Below, piece by piece: positions 1-6,856 of a stretch of DNA of 10,418 bases; position 1 is the first letter of the stretch, and the number at the start of each line of letters is the position of its first letter. Source of the DNA: Spongiibacteraceae bacterium (GTDB lineage Bacteria; Pseudomonadota; Gammaproteobacteria; Pseudomonadales; PIVM01); assembly GCA_030618505.1 (NCBI GenBank), contig JAUXDF010000075.1:1-10418 (forward strand), in the 5' to 3' direction. The position numbers were made by a program, and so were the translations under genes. The notes beneath the pieces were generated by a model that searched no databases, was not told where the DNA came from, and was given only the letters and a program-made list of their open reading frames with translations.

Positions 1-684
1 AATGGCAGGCTTGGGCAAACCGGTGGTTCCGGAGGTGTAGATGTAACTGCAAATATCCATAACCGTTGCGTTTCTTTTAGGAAAATTTGATCGGTCGATA
101 GATGCAGACGTTTTGTTAATATGGCTGTCGAGGTCATGAAAAGGATTGGCAGACAGAGTCTCTTCGTACTGTTCAGTATCGATGTCAGTGTCTTTGACTA
201 AATAAATGCTGTCTGCTGTTACCATATCGAGTTGATCCAGAACCCCGGCGATTTTCTCGCTGTGTTCTGAGCCGACCAGGCAAATACGCGCTTTGCCAAT
301 GTTGATGCAGTGAATCAGTGCCTTGCCGATAAGGCCTGTGTTGATTAATACAGAAATGGCCTGTAATCGTGAAAGAGCTAATACCATTACAAGGAATTCG
401 GGGCGGTTATCCAATAAGATAGTCACCTTGTCATCTTTGTTAATGCCGATTTTACTAAGACCTGCTGCAGTTTGATCAACTTGTTTCTGGAGTTCTATCC
501 AGGTGATTGTAATATCCTTGTACTGGATAGCAGGGCTGTTCGGGCGTTTTTTTGCTTGAAGATCAAGGAAGGTTGAGGGGGTCCAGTTCGTCTTAGGGAA
601 AAACATTCCGGGAATATAAGGCGCACTGCGAAGCATAGCCGCAAACTCAAGACGGCGAGTGTGTATTTTATCGGCTAATGACAT
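1..684 (-). CDS. Long-chain/very-long-chain acyl-CoA synthetase, FATP-like (partial, C-terminus outside window)
   Basis: The first 228 residues of an AMP-forming acyl-CoA ligase, which activates a carboxylic acid to its CoA thioester through an acyl-adenylate. The reading frame starts at ATG 684-682 and is open to the window edge. It ends inside the ATP-binding P-loop, TSGTTGLPK at residues 217-225. The stretch around residues 92-139 (DNRPEF, then INTGLIGKALIHC, then LVGSE) is the pattern of the FATP / very-long-chain acyl-CoA synthetase branch, not of short-chain ligases. A GGAA motif about 7 bases upstream can serve as ribosome binding site. The gene lies 109 bp downstream of the SDR gene on the same strand and is probably the last visible gene of this catabolic cluster. 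The adenylation and C-terminal hinge motifs are not visible, so activity and exact substrate cannot be judged. Family call is firm; chain-length preference is inferred. Confidence 0.88.
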   Translation of the reverse strand, partial: MSLADKIHTRRLEFAAMLRSAPYIPGMFFPKTNWTPSTFLDLQAKKRPNSPAIQYKDITITWIELQKQVDQTAAGLSKIGINKDDKVTILLDNRPEFLVMVLALSRLQAISVLINTGLIGKALIHCINIGKARICLVGSEHSEKIAGVLDQLDMVTADSIYLVKDTDIDTEQYEETLSANPFHDLDSHINKTSASIDRSNFPKRNATVMDICSYIYTSGTTGLPKPAI

Positions 685-793
685 GTTTTATTCCGTGTGT
701 TTTTGATCAAATATAATTAAAGTTTAGCGTATCTTTGAATAATGTTTCAGCGTGGAAAAACCAACTGCTCGGCGCTGTCTTCATTGCTAATCA

Positions 794-1564
794 TTATAGA
801 GGACTGACTAAATGTCCTCCGTCAACCGGCAATGCGGCGCCGTTGATAAAAGATCCTGCATCACTTGCCAGCATCAAAAGAGGGACATCCAGTTCCTCCA
901 GTCGACCCAGACGTTTAGCTGGGGTGCTTTTGATGTAGGTTTGGCCTTTTTCAGTATTGAAGTAGTCTTCATTAATTTCAGTTTTAAAATAACCGGGGCA
1001 GAGTGCATTGACGCGAATGCCTTTGTGACCTAGTTCAAGTGCCATGGCTTTAGTCATTTGTATAACGCCAGCTTTTGATACGGCATAAGTGCTTTCACCC
1101 AGTGATACTCGAAAGCCGAGAATTGAGGCGATGTTGATAATACTACCGCTTGATTTGTTGGCAATCAGACGTTTACTGAGCTGGTTGGCAACTGTCCACG
1201 AGCCTTTTAAATTGGTATTAATAACAAAGTCCCAGCTGTCTTCGTCGACATTGATAAAGCGTTTTGAATCGCCAACCCCAGCGTTGTTAATGAGAATGGA
1301 GATCGGCCCAAATTCTGCCTCGCCTTTATCCATTGCCTCAATCACGCTTTTCTGGTCGGTAATGTCCAAAGCTACGGCCGTTGCTATGCCGCCACTGGCA
1401 TTTATTTCATCGACAACGGATGCAAGCTTTTCGACACGCCTTGCCGCAACGATTACCTTGGCGCCTGCTGCAGCCAGTACTTTACTAAAGTGCGCGCCAA
1501 GGCCGCTGGATGCGCCCGTAACTAACGCCACCTTGCCTTGCACTGAGAGTAAATCTTTGTTCAT
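794..1564 (-). CDS. SDR family NAD(P)-dependent oxidoreductase
   Basis: A complete 256-residue classical short-chain dehydrogenase/reductase of typical length. The Rossmann cofactor motif TGASSGLG is at residues 16-23 and NNAG at 93-96. The catalytic tetrad can be read as Asn118, Ser147, Tyr160 and Lys164 (YxxxK). RVNALCPG lies at 184-191. Two arginines after the second strand (42-43) suggest NADP(H) preference, which is weak evidence. The start is ATG 1564-1562; a modest AGG lies about 9 bases upstream. It follows the phosphotransferase gene by 45 bp on the same strand. In this context it probably interconverts a hydroxyacyl-CoA and a ketoacyl-CoA, as LvaD does in levulinate catabolism or as a 3-hydroxyacyl-CoA dehydrogenase does in beta-oxidation. 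SDR function cannot be assigned from sequence alone, so the substrate stays open. Confidence 0.93.
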   Translation of the reverse strand: MNKDLLSVQGKVALVTGASSGLGAHFSKVLAAAGAKVIVAARRVEKLASVVDEINASGGIATAVALDITDQKSVIEAMDKGEAEFGPISILINNAGVGDSKRFINVDEDSWDFVINTNLKGSWTVANQLSKRLIANKSSGSIINIASILGFRVSLGESTYAVSKAGVIQMTKAMALELGHKGIRVNALCPGYFKTEINEDYFNTEKGQTYIKSTPAKRLGRLEELDVPLLMLASDAGSFINGAALPVDGGHLVSPL

Positions 1565-1609
1565 GTTTATTGCCTGTTTTTTTAGCTGCCTAAATAGAAA
1601 CGCTGTTTA

Positions 1610-2629
1610 TTAGATAAGCTTTTCAGCTTCTTCTGCTAGTGGTTTAACTAATTCACCATATTGTTGCGCTTTTAGGCTGGAGGCATTACCGCCTTGTGAG
1701 CGCTTTTTTACACCTTGCAGAATGGCCGCAAACCGGAAAAATCCAAATACTAAATAGAAAGTCCAGTTCGGGATGCTTTCTATGCCTATGCGTTGACAGT
1801 ACTGAGCAACATATTCCGCTTCTGAAGGGATACCAAGAGCGGCTCGGTCAAGTTTTCCAAGTCCGGGTATGACGCAGCCGGGGGGCATGCGCAGTTGCAT
1901 GCATTGGTAGGCGAGATCAGCATAGGGGTGTCCCAGTGTTGATAGCTCCCAGTCGACTAGCGCTAACACTTTGGCTTCGTGATGGGAGAACATCATGTTG
2001 TCCATGCGAAAATCACCATGAACCAGCGCTACTTTGCCATCATCGGCGGGCATGTTGTTTGGCAGCCACTCCATGATAGCTTCCATGGCGGGAATGTTTT
2101 CCGTTTCCGATGCGCGATATTGTTTGGACCAGCGACCAATTTGGCGCTCGAAATAATTACCCGGTTTGCCGTAATCGCCTAAGCCGACGGTGTCTACATT
2201 GACGCTATGCAATGCCGCTAGTACGCGATTCATCTCGGTATAGATTTCTTTGCGCTGAGCAATTCTTAAATTGGGCAGAGCAGGGTCCCACAAAATTCTA
2301 CCGTCGATGAATTCCATAACATAAAACATACTGCCAATAACATTGTCATCTTCACAGAGGTGATAGGCAGTAGCGACGGGAACGTCGGTATTGCTCAGGG
2401 CGGCGATAACCCGAAATTCTCTATCGACAGCGTGGGCTGATTTTAATAATTCGCCCGGTGGTTTGCGGCGTAAAACACAGCGTCCCGATTGTGCTTGAAT
2501 TAAAAAAGTGGGATTGGATTGCCCATCCGCAAATTTCTTTGCGCTGATTGGCCCCTTAAAGCCAGCAATATGCTGTTCCAGATAGTCGGATAATTTATTG
2601 GTATCAAAATCGAATTGGCTCTGTGACAC
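1610..2629 (-). CDS. APH-fold phosphotransferase (ACAD10/ACAD11 kinase-domain-like, LvaA-like)
   Basis: A complete 339-residue protein of the aminoglycoside phosphotransferase/choline kinase fold. QSNPT (37-41) and LRRKP (53-57) lie in the N-lobe. The Brenner catalytic motif HGDFRMDN is at 204-211, with Asp206 as probable catalytic base. VDWE at 225-228 supplies the metal-binding Asp226. This sub-branch matches the N-terminal kinase domain of human ACAD10/11 and bacterial LvaA, which phosphorylate the 4-hydroxyl of 4-hydroxyacyl-CoAs; it is not an antibiotic-resistance enzyme. The start codon is GTG (2629-2627). An AGAGGA ribosome binding site about 8 bases upstream overlaps the stop codon of the acyl-CoA dehydrogenase gene, leaving an 11-bp gap. 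This implies translational coupling and joint function of the two proteins. Family and pairing are well supported; the hydroxyacyl-CoA substrate is inferred. Confidence 0.9.
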   Translation of the reverse strand: MSQSQFDFDTNKLSDYLEQHIAGFKGPISAKKFADGQSNPTFLIQAQSGRCVLRRKPPGELLKSAHAVDREFRVIAALSNTDVPVATAYHLCEDDNVIGSMFYVMEFIDGRILWDPALPNLRIAQRKEIYTEMNRVLAALHSVNVDTVGLGDYGKPGNYFERQIGRWSKQYRASETENIPAMEAIMEWLPNNMPADDGKVALVHGDFRMDNMMFSHHEAKVLALVDWELSTLGHPYADLAYQCMQLRMPPGCVIPGLGKLDRAALGIPSEAEYVAQYCQRIGIESIPNWTFYLVFGFFRFAAILQGVKKRSQGGNASSLKAQQYGELVKPLAEEAEKLI

Positions 2630-2640
2630 AACACTATCCT

Positions 2641-3864
2641 CTATTGTGCGCTGTATAGGTCAATAATCTGTTTGCCAAGTGCCATCTGATGAACTTGATC
2701 AGGGCCATCGGCTTGTCGGCACCAGCGAGCATAGTTAAAGGCTTCAGCCATGAAATAATCTTCTGTTAAACCACCGGCGCCATGAATTTGCATGCAGCGA
2801 TCGATAATATTTTGAACCATCAGTGGTACTGTAGTTTTTGTTGCTGCGATCATATCTCGCGAAGCCTGGGCGCCAACAGCATCCATTTTAGTGCAGGTTT
2901 TCAGTACCAAAAGTCGGGCCATTTCGATCTCAGAAAAGCTTTTTGATATGTCTTCTCGTACTGATTGATGTTTGCTAAGAGGTCTACCAAAAGTAATACG
3001 AGAGTTGGCGCGTTTACAGGCAAGCTCTAAAGAGCGTTGTGCGCACCCAATTAAGCGCATGCAGTGATGCATACGTCCAGGTCCGAGTCTGCCTTGGGCA
3101 ATTTCAAAACCTCGACCTTCGCCCAATAATACATTGTCTAGCGGGACGCGAACATTTTCAAAAACGAGTTCAGCGTGACCAATGGGAGCATCGTCATAGC
3201 CGAGGGTGGTAAGCGGTCGAATAATTTTTATTCCTGGGGTGTTTTTGGGCACTAATACCTGGGTTTGCTGCTTGTGTCGATCGGGGTTTTGCGGATCGGA
3301 TTTCCCCATTACGATAAATATTTTAGTCCGTTCATACATGGCGCCAGTGATAAACCATTTGCGTCCATTGAGTACCCATTCGTCGCCTTCTTGTTTAATG
3401 CTCAATTCGATATTGGTGGCATCACTTGAAGCCACTTGAGGCTCTGTCATTGCGTAGGAAGATTTTATATCGCCCGCTAATAGCGGTGTTAGCCATTGTG
3501 CCTGTTGGTCAGGGGTGGCGTACTTCATGAAAACTTCCATGTTTCCGGTGTCGGGAGCATTACAGTTAAATACTTCAGGGCTCCAGACAACGCGACCCAT
3601 TATTTCTGCTAATGGTGCGTAGTCAACATTGGATAAGCCTCCGTGATCACAATACTGGGAGAATTCTTCTGGTACAAACAGGTTCCATAGTCCGGCAGCT
3701 TTGGCTTTTTCTTTGAGTTCATCCATCAAAGGCAGGGCTGAAAATCGATCGTCGGCATCATGCAGTTGTTGAGCATAGCTGGCTTCGTTGGGATAAATGT
3801 GGGTAGCCATAAAATCTGCAAGTTGTTTCTGCAGTTGTTGAGTTTTTTCGCTGAACATAAACAT
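2641..3864 (-). CDS. Acyl-CoA dehydrogenase, ACAD11-like (LvaC-like)
   Basis: A complete 407-residue FAD-dependent acyl-CoA dehydrogenase. From memory of human ACAD11, these blocks match its C-terminal half closely: FNC-APDTGNMEV (99-111), MTEP-VASSDATNIE (139-153), and EGRGFEI-QGRLGPGR (249-264). WFITGA (170-175) and IHGAGG (360-365) are the usual flavin/dehydrogenase motifs. The position that carries the catalytic Glu in medium-chain enzymes falls in ADGPD (385-389), so it is Asp386 here, and helix G lacks the alternative Glu of isovaleryl-CoA dehydrogenase. Both points are shared with the ACAD11 type, which handles phosphorylated 4-hydroxyacyl-CoAs. The ATG at 3864 is preferred because a GAG-containing purine tract lies about 9 bases upstream; the second ATG at 3858 is less well spaced. 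It is coupled to the kinase gene downstream. I see no convincing promoter in the 94 bp directly upstream. Confidence 0.93.
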   Translation of the reverse strand: MFMFSEKTQQLQKQLADFMATHIYPNEASYAQQLHDADDRFSALPLMDELKEKAKAAGLWNLFVPEEFSQYCDHGGLSNVDYAPLAEIMGRVVWSPEVFNCNAPDTGNMEVFMKYATPDQQAQWLTPLLAGDIKSSYAMTEPQVASSDATNIELSIKQEGDEWVLNGRKWFITGAMYERTKIFIVMGKSDPQNPDRHKQQTQVLVPKNTPGIKIIRPLTTLGYDDAPIGHAELVFENVRVPLDNVLLGEGRGFEIAQGRLGPGRMHHCMRLIGCAQRSLELACKRANSRITFGRPLSKHQSVREDISKSFSEIEMARLLVLKTCTKMDAVGAQASRDMIAATKTTVPLMVQNIIDRCMQIHGAGGLTEDYFMAEAFNYARWCRQADGPDQVHQMALGKQIIDLYSAQ

Positions 3865-3958
3865 AACTAATTTCTCTTTCAGGCTTTCTTGGGTGGATAA
3901 TTTTATCTATTACTCTAAAGACAGTAGTGTAGCCCAGAGTTTTGGGCGGGTCATATTC
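3865..3958. other. Non-coding leader upstream of the ACAD11-like gene
   Basis: This stretch holds the 5' leader of the dehydrogenase gene. A short inverted repeat, GCCCA/TGGGC with a 6-base loop, lies at about 3932-3947 and has no T-run, so it is not a clear terminator. On the minus strand a TAAAAT-like hexamer is present, but no acceptable -35 box lies 16-18 bases upstream of it. Either the gene is read through from the upstream synthetase or its promoter is unusual. Confidence 0.4.
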
Positions 3959-3962
3959 CTAG

Positions 3963-4110
3963 CTAGTGTCCATCCAGAAACTGGTAGTTTTCGATAATTA
4001 AGTCCGGTCATGGCCAACACCAATCTAGTTCCTAGGCCTCTTCAAGGCCTTTAAGTCGGAAGATTGGTGTTGGCCATGACCTCTTTGTTTAATTTCTGGA
4101 TGGGCACTAG
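3963..4110. repeat. 148-bp palindromic element, copy 1 (MITE-like)
   Basis: A large imperfect inverted repeat. Outer arms 3963-3980 and 4093-4110 pair at 17 of 18 positions; the odd one is a possible G-T wobble. Inner arms 4006-4026 and 4061-4081 pair perfectly over 21 bp. The centre holds a small AGGCCT/AGGCCT hairpin. The stretches between arms are unequal (25 and 11 bases), which gives an asymmetric internal loop. The element is bounded by CTAG on both sides (3959-3962 and 4111-4114). No protein is encoded. Its size, terminal inverted repeats and short CTAG flanks suggest a miniature inverted-repeat element moved in trans by a transposase, or an ERIC-like repeat. The family is not recognised. 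Confidence 0.85.
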
Positions 4111-4258
4111 CTAGTGCCTAACCAGAAACCGGAAGTTTTCGAAAATTAAGTCCGCTCCTAGCCAACGAAAATCTAGCTCCTAGGCCTTTTCAAGGCCTTT
4201 AAGTCGCAAGATTTGCGTTGGCCAGGATCTCTTTGTTTAATTTCTGGATGGGCACTAG
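4111..4258. repeat. 148-bp palindromic element, copy 2 (tandem)
   Basis: This copy abuts copy 1 exactly and has the same length, with 129 of 148 positions identical by hand alignment. The differences cluster in the left half and inner stem; the last 29 bases are identical. Several inner-stem changes are matched on the opposite arm, so the hairpin is kept: A-T to C-G at 4158/4225, A-T to G-C at 4167/4216, and C-G to A-T at 4169/4214. Three other pairs are broken. The right boundary CTAG (4259-4262) runs into the 3' end of the acyl-CoA synthetase gene. Transcription of the cluster from 5824 toward 3864 would have to pass through both hairpins, so they could attenuate or stabilise the mRNA. Confidence 0.85.
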
Positions 4259-5824
4259 CTAGCTGATGGCTCGCGCCTTGCCTTCCCAGTAGGGTGCGCG
4301 TAGCTCCCTTTTTAGTATCTTTCCTGCAGTATTGCGCGGCAGCATGCCGATGAAATCAATGCTTTTTGGGGTTTTATAGGGGGCTATTTTTTCGCGCGTA
4401 AATTGAATGATTTCTTCTTCGCTAGCATTGTGTCCCGGTTTTAGAACTACGGTAGCCTTAACAGATTCGCCCCATTTGTCGTCGGGTATGCCGAAAACCG
4501 CCGCCTCTGCAATTGCAGGGTGGGAAAAAAGCGCATTTTCAACTTCGGCGGGGTAGATGTTTTCACCACCCGAAACAATCATGTCTTTTAGGCGGTCGTG
4601 GATATAAAGATATCCTTCGTCATCATAATAACCAGCATCGCCTGTGTATAGCCAGCCATCGACAAGGGTGTCTTTAGTCGCTTCAGGTCTATTCCAGTAG
4701 CCACACATTGTCCAGTCTGCCTGGGTGGTAATTTCGCCCACTTCGCCAGTGGGCATATCTTCGCCATTTGCACCAACGATACGTAGTTTGCTGCCTGCAT
4801 AGGGTTTTCCGCAGGACAGTAACTTGTTGCGTTCCGGGCGGTGATCATCGGGTGTTAAAAAGGTGGCCATGCCGATATTTTCAGTCATGCCATAAAGCTG
4901 CCAAAACTCGCAGTTAAAAGTTGCCTGAGATTTTTTCAAGATCGTTTGAGCAATGGGGGCAGAGCCATAAAAAATGCGTGTCAGACTGCTGAAATCAGTG
5001 GTTTTGGCTTCCGGCATATCCACAAGCATTTGGATAATTACCGGAGCGAACAAAGTGGTGCTGACTTTATATTTGGGGATGCTTGCCAGTACATCTGTTG
5101 GAATAAATTCTCGCGTAATGATCTGGCAGGAGCCGTAGTATAAGCCGTTTAATAAATTGATCAGTGCGGCGATGTGAAACAGAGGCATGCAAATTAATTG
5201 CACTTCGTTGTCGGCGATTATTTGGGTCGCACTACCTAGTGCGTCAAAGCCTTTCAGGTAGTGTTGGTTGGTATGGTATACGCCTTTTGGTTTGCCCGTA
5301 GTGCCGCTGGTGTACAATTGGATGGCCTGGTCGCAGGCCTGGTGATTCAGTTGTGGGTCATCGCCTGTAGAATTGATGTGCCAGGATTCCAGCGAGACAA
5401 TGGCGCCTGTTTTGTTCTCATTCGCTGCCTGCAAGAGCACTATTTCAAGTTTGGGGTGCTGTTTTTGTAGTTCATGTGCTATGTCACTGAATTCGCTACT
5501 AACGAAGAGCAATTTTGCCTCTGAGTCCAGGATGATAAACTCAACTTCCTCATAACTTAGTCTAAAGTTAATGGGTACCAGGGTGGCGCGAGCTTTGAGG
5601 CTGGCGCCAACAATGACAGGAAACTCGGCGCTGTTTTTATCGAGAATGGCAACACGGTCGTTGACGTTGATGCCTTTGTTGATCATGGCGTTGGCGTAAC
5701 GATTGGTGTCTTTGTTCAGTTTCTCGTAAGTCGTCGTGCGATCTTGAAAGATATAGGCCTTGGATGTAGCGATGGACGAGTTTTCTGCTCGAAAAATATC
5801 GGCCAAACATGAAACTGGACGCAT
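4259..5824 (-). CDS. AMP-forming acyl-CoA synthetase (class I adenylate-forming)
   Basis: A complete 521-residue fatty- or aryl-acid CoA ligase. The P-loop YTSGTTGKPKG is at 171-181, YGMTE at 311-315, TGD at 394-396, the hinge region DRLKD at 410-414, and SGGENIYPAEVE at 418-429. NTAGKILK (498-505) holds the adenylation lysine Lys502. All key motifs are intact, so it should be active. The start ATG 5824-5822 has an AAGG about 10 bases upstream and a good promoter (5860-5888). It is the first gene of the leftward cluster and divergent from a TetR gene. It probably activates the incoming acid, as LvaE does for levulinate; the substrate is not predictable. The stop codon TAG (4261-4259) lies in the CTAG that borders the tandem palindromes, so the element may have set the present C-terminus. 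Confidence 0.95.
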   Translation of the reverse strand: MRPVSCLADIFRAENSSIATSKAYIFQDRTTTYEKLNKDTNRYANAMINKGINVNDRVAILDKNSAEFPVIVGASLKARATLVPINFRLSYEEVEFIILDSEAKLLFVSSEFSDIAHELQKQHPKLEIVLLQAANENKTGAIVSLESWHINSTGDDPQLNHQACDQAIQLYTSGTTGKPKGVYHTNQHYLKGFDALGSATQIIADNEVQLICMPLFHIAALINLLNGLYYGSCQIITREFIPTDVLASIPKYKVSTTLFAPVIIQMLVDMPEAKTTDFSSLTRIFYGSAPIAQTILKKSQATFNCEFWQLYGMTENIGMATFLTPDDHRPERNKLLSCGKPYAGSKLRIVGANGEDMPTGEVGEITTQADWTMCGYWNRPEATKDTLVDGWLYTGDAGYYDDEGYLYIHDRLKDMIVSGGENIYPAEVENALFSHPAIAEAAVFGIPDDKWGESVKATVVLKPGHNASEEEIIQFTREKIAPYKTPKSIDFIGMLPRNTAGKILKRELRAPYWEGKARAIS

Positions 5825-5859
5825 AGCGAATTACCTTATCTAAGGGGTGTTGTGTTCTC

Positions 5860-5888
5860 AGTATACCCTTGCATTAATATGTCATCAA
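5860..5888 (-). promoter_or_regulatory. Sigma70-like promoter of the acyl-CoA synthetase gene
   Basis: Read on the minus strand: -35 TTGATG (5888-5883), a 17-base spacer and -10 TATACT (5865-5860, five of six consensus bases). Transcription would start near 5853, which gives a leader of about 28 bases containing the AAGG ribosome binding site. It is the best promoter match seen upstream of the leftward cluster. Confidence 0.6.
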
Positions 5889-5940
5889 CTATATTTATGA
5901 GTGGATAACATATATATTTATTTAGTATTTATCGCGGTAT

Positions 5941-5970
5941 TAATGGTCTATATCGCTATATACAATATTA
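5941..5970. promoter_or_regulatory. 30-bp imperfect palindrome, candidate TetR operator
   Basis: Arms TAAT-4-TATAT and ATATA-4-ATTA surround a 4-base centre (CGCT); 10 of 13 pairs match. It lies in the AT-rich divergent region between the synthetase and the TetR gene, where such regulators usually bind. It does not overlap the synthetase promoter, which starts about 53 bases away. Operator function is therefore an inference, and an AT-rich region yields chance palindromes easily. Confidence 0.35.
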
Positions 5971-6022
5971 AATCTACAACAATATGAGTAATAATTATGT
6001 TTGTTTGCATTCCGTGTGATTG

Positions 6023-6031
6023 TGTTATGCT
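6023..6031 (+). promoter_or_regulatory. Possible extended -10 promoter of the TetR gene
   Basis: TGTTATGCT fits an extended -10 element (TGnTATnnT). TTGCAT at 6005-6010 could act as -35, but the spacer is only 15 bases. It would give a leader of about 45 bases before the ATG at 6082. Confidence 0.3.
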
Positions 6032-6081
6032 TGAGGTGTATGTGAGCGGGTATCAGCAATGTTATAGCGGTGGGAGGTTTT

Positions 6082-6828
6082 ATGGCATCTAAGGCTAAAT
6101 CGGTAGAAAAGCGGGAAAACACGGGTGTGAAAACTAAAAAGGTTGATGGTCGACTGGTAAGAGGCGCACGAGCCAAGGCAGCGATACTGAGTGCTGCTAT
6201 TGATATTTTTTCCGAGAAGGGCTTTGATGGAGCCCAGACATCAGAGGTTGCCAAAGCGGCGGGTTATGCCGAGAGCACGGTGTTTTTACATTTTAAAAAC
6301 AAGCATGGCCTGGTTCTGGCGATTATGCAGGATTTTTACCAAAACCTGATGAGTGGCGCTAACATTATTTTAGCAACGACAAGTGATGGTGAAGAGCAGT
6401 TGGTGGCTTTAGTTCAGCATTATCTTGTCGAGCTTATGAAGTGCTGGAGAATTGTCAGGCTGTTTGCAACCATCGCTCGTTACACTGAGGATGAAACTCT
6501 GGCGCAATTTATGGAATACAATCGCGCCTATACGGGGTTGTATATTGATATATTCGAAAAATTAAAATCCGATCAGGTTTTTCGTGAAGATGTTGATGTC
6601 AGACTGTTGCGCGATATGCTGTTTGGTACAATTGAGCATTATGCTTTGGCCAATCTTGTCAAGGTGGACGCTCAGGGTATTGGTGCTTTTATCGAGAAGA
6701 CCTTTGCCATTCTTTTTCATGGTGCAAAAGTCGCTCCGTCGCCTGTCGGGGCTTCCCTGGATAACGAGGGCGTTGAGAAAAAGCTGGATGAGATATTAGC
6801 TTTGTTGGCTTCCCCGGGTTCGCAGTAA
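6082..6828 (+). CDS. TetR/AcrR family transcriptional regulator
   Basis: A 248-residue regulator with a basic N-terminal tail, then a TetR N-terminal domain from about residue 30. Its helix-turn-helix lies around 53-75 (TSEVAKAAGYAESTVFLHF, then KNKHGL). The ligand-binding helical domain follows and resembles no effector class I can name. The start is ATG 6082: GGGAGG ends 4 bases upstream. A GTG at 6070 in the same frame would place that Shine-Dalgarno inside the gene and is less likely. It is divergent from the acyl-CoA synthetase gene and ends 28 bp from a second, convergent TetR gene. By position it most likely controls the leftward catabolic cluster, probably as a repressor released by an acid or acyl-CoA of the pathway. 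Regulator family is certain; target and ligand are inferred. Confidence 0.93.
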   Translation: MASKAKSVEKRENTGVKTKKVDGRLVRGARAKAAILSAAIDIFSEKGFDGAQTSEVAKAAGYAESTVFLHFKNKHGLVLAIMQDFYQNLMSGANIILATTSDGEEQLVALVQHYLVELMKCWRIVRLFATIARYTEDETLAQFMEYNRAYTGLYIDIFEKLKSDQVFREDVDVRLLRDMLFGTIEHYALANLVKVDAQGIGAFIEKTFAILFHGAKVAPSPVGASLDNEGVEKKLDEILALLASPGSQ

Positions 6829-6856
6829 GCATAATCCTCTTTGTGCGGGAATGGTT

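Noticed and set aside
799..819. GAGGAC/GTCCTC inverted repeat over the end of the SDR gene as a terminator.
   Set aside because: It has only six pairs, lies within the coding sequence end, and is not followed by a T-run in the direction of transcription.
1089..1613. A 174-codon open frame on the plus strand.
   Set aside because: It lies wholly opposite the SDR gene, whose motifs are intact, and its translation shows no recognisable domain or ribosome site.
1610..2629. Reading the phosphotransferase as an aminoglycoside resistance gene.
   Set aside because: The fold is shared, but the sequence details and the coupled ACAD11-like gene place it with the acyl-CoA-linked kinases.
4111..4258. Resemblance to an integron attC site: large imperfect palindrome with GCCTAAC near the left end.
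   Set aside because: The matching GTTRRRY is missing at the right end, the inner boxes do not fit, the elements are exactly tandem with no cassette gene between them, and no integrase is present.
6070..6081. GTG at 6070 as start of the first TetR gene.
   Set aside because: The GGGAGG ribosome binding site would fall inside the gene; ATG 6082 is correctly spaced from it.
5940..6254. A 104-codon minus-strand open frame across the divergent promoter region.
   Set aside because: It overlaps the TetR start on the opposite strand and its C-terminal part is translated AT-rich intergenic DNA.
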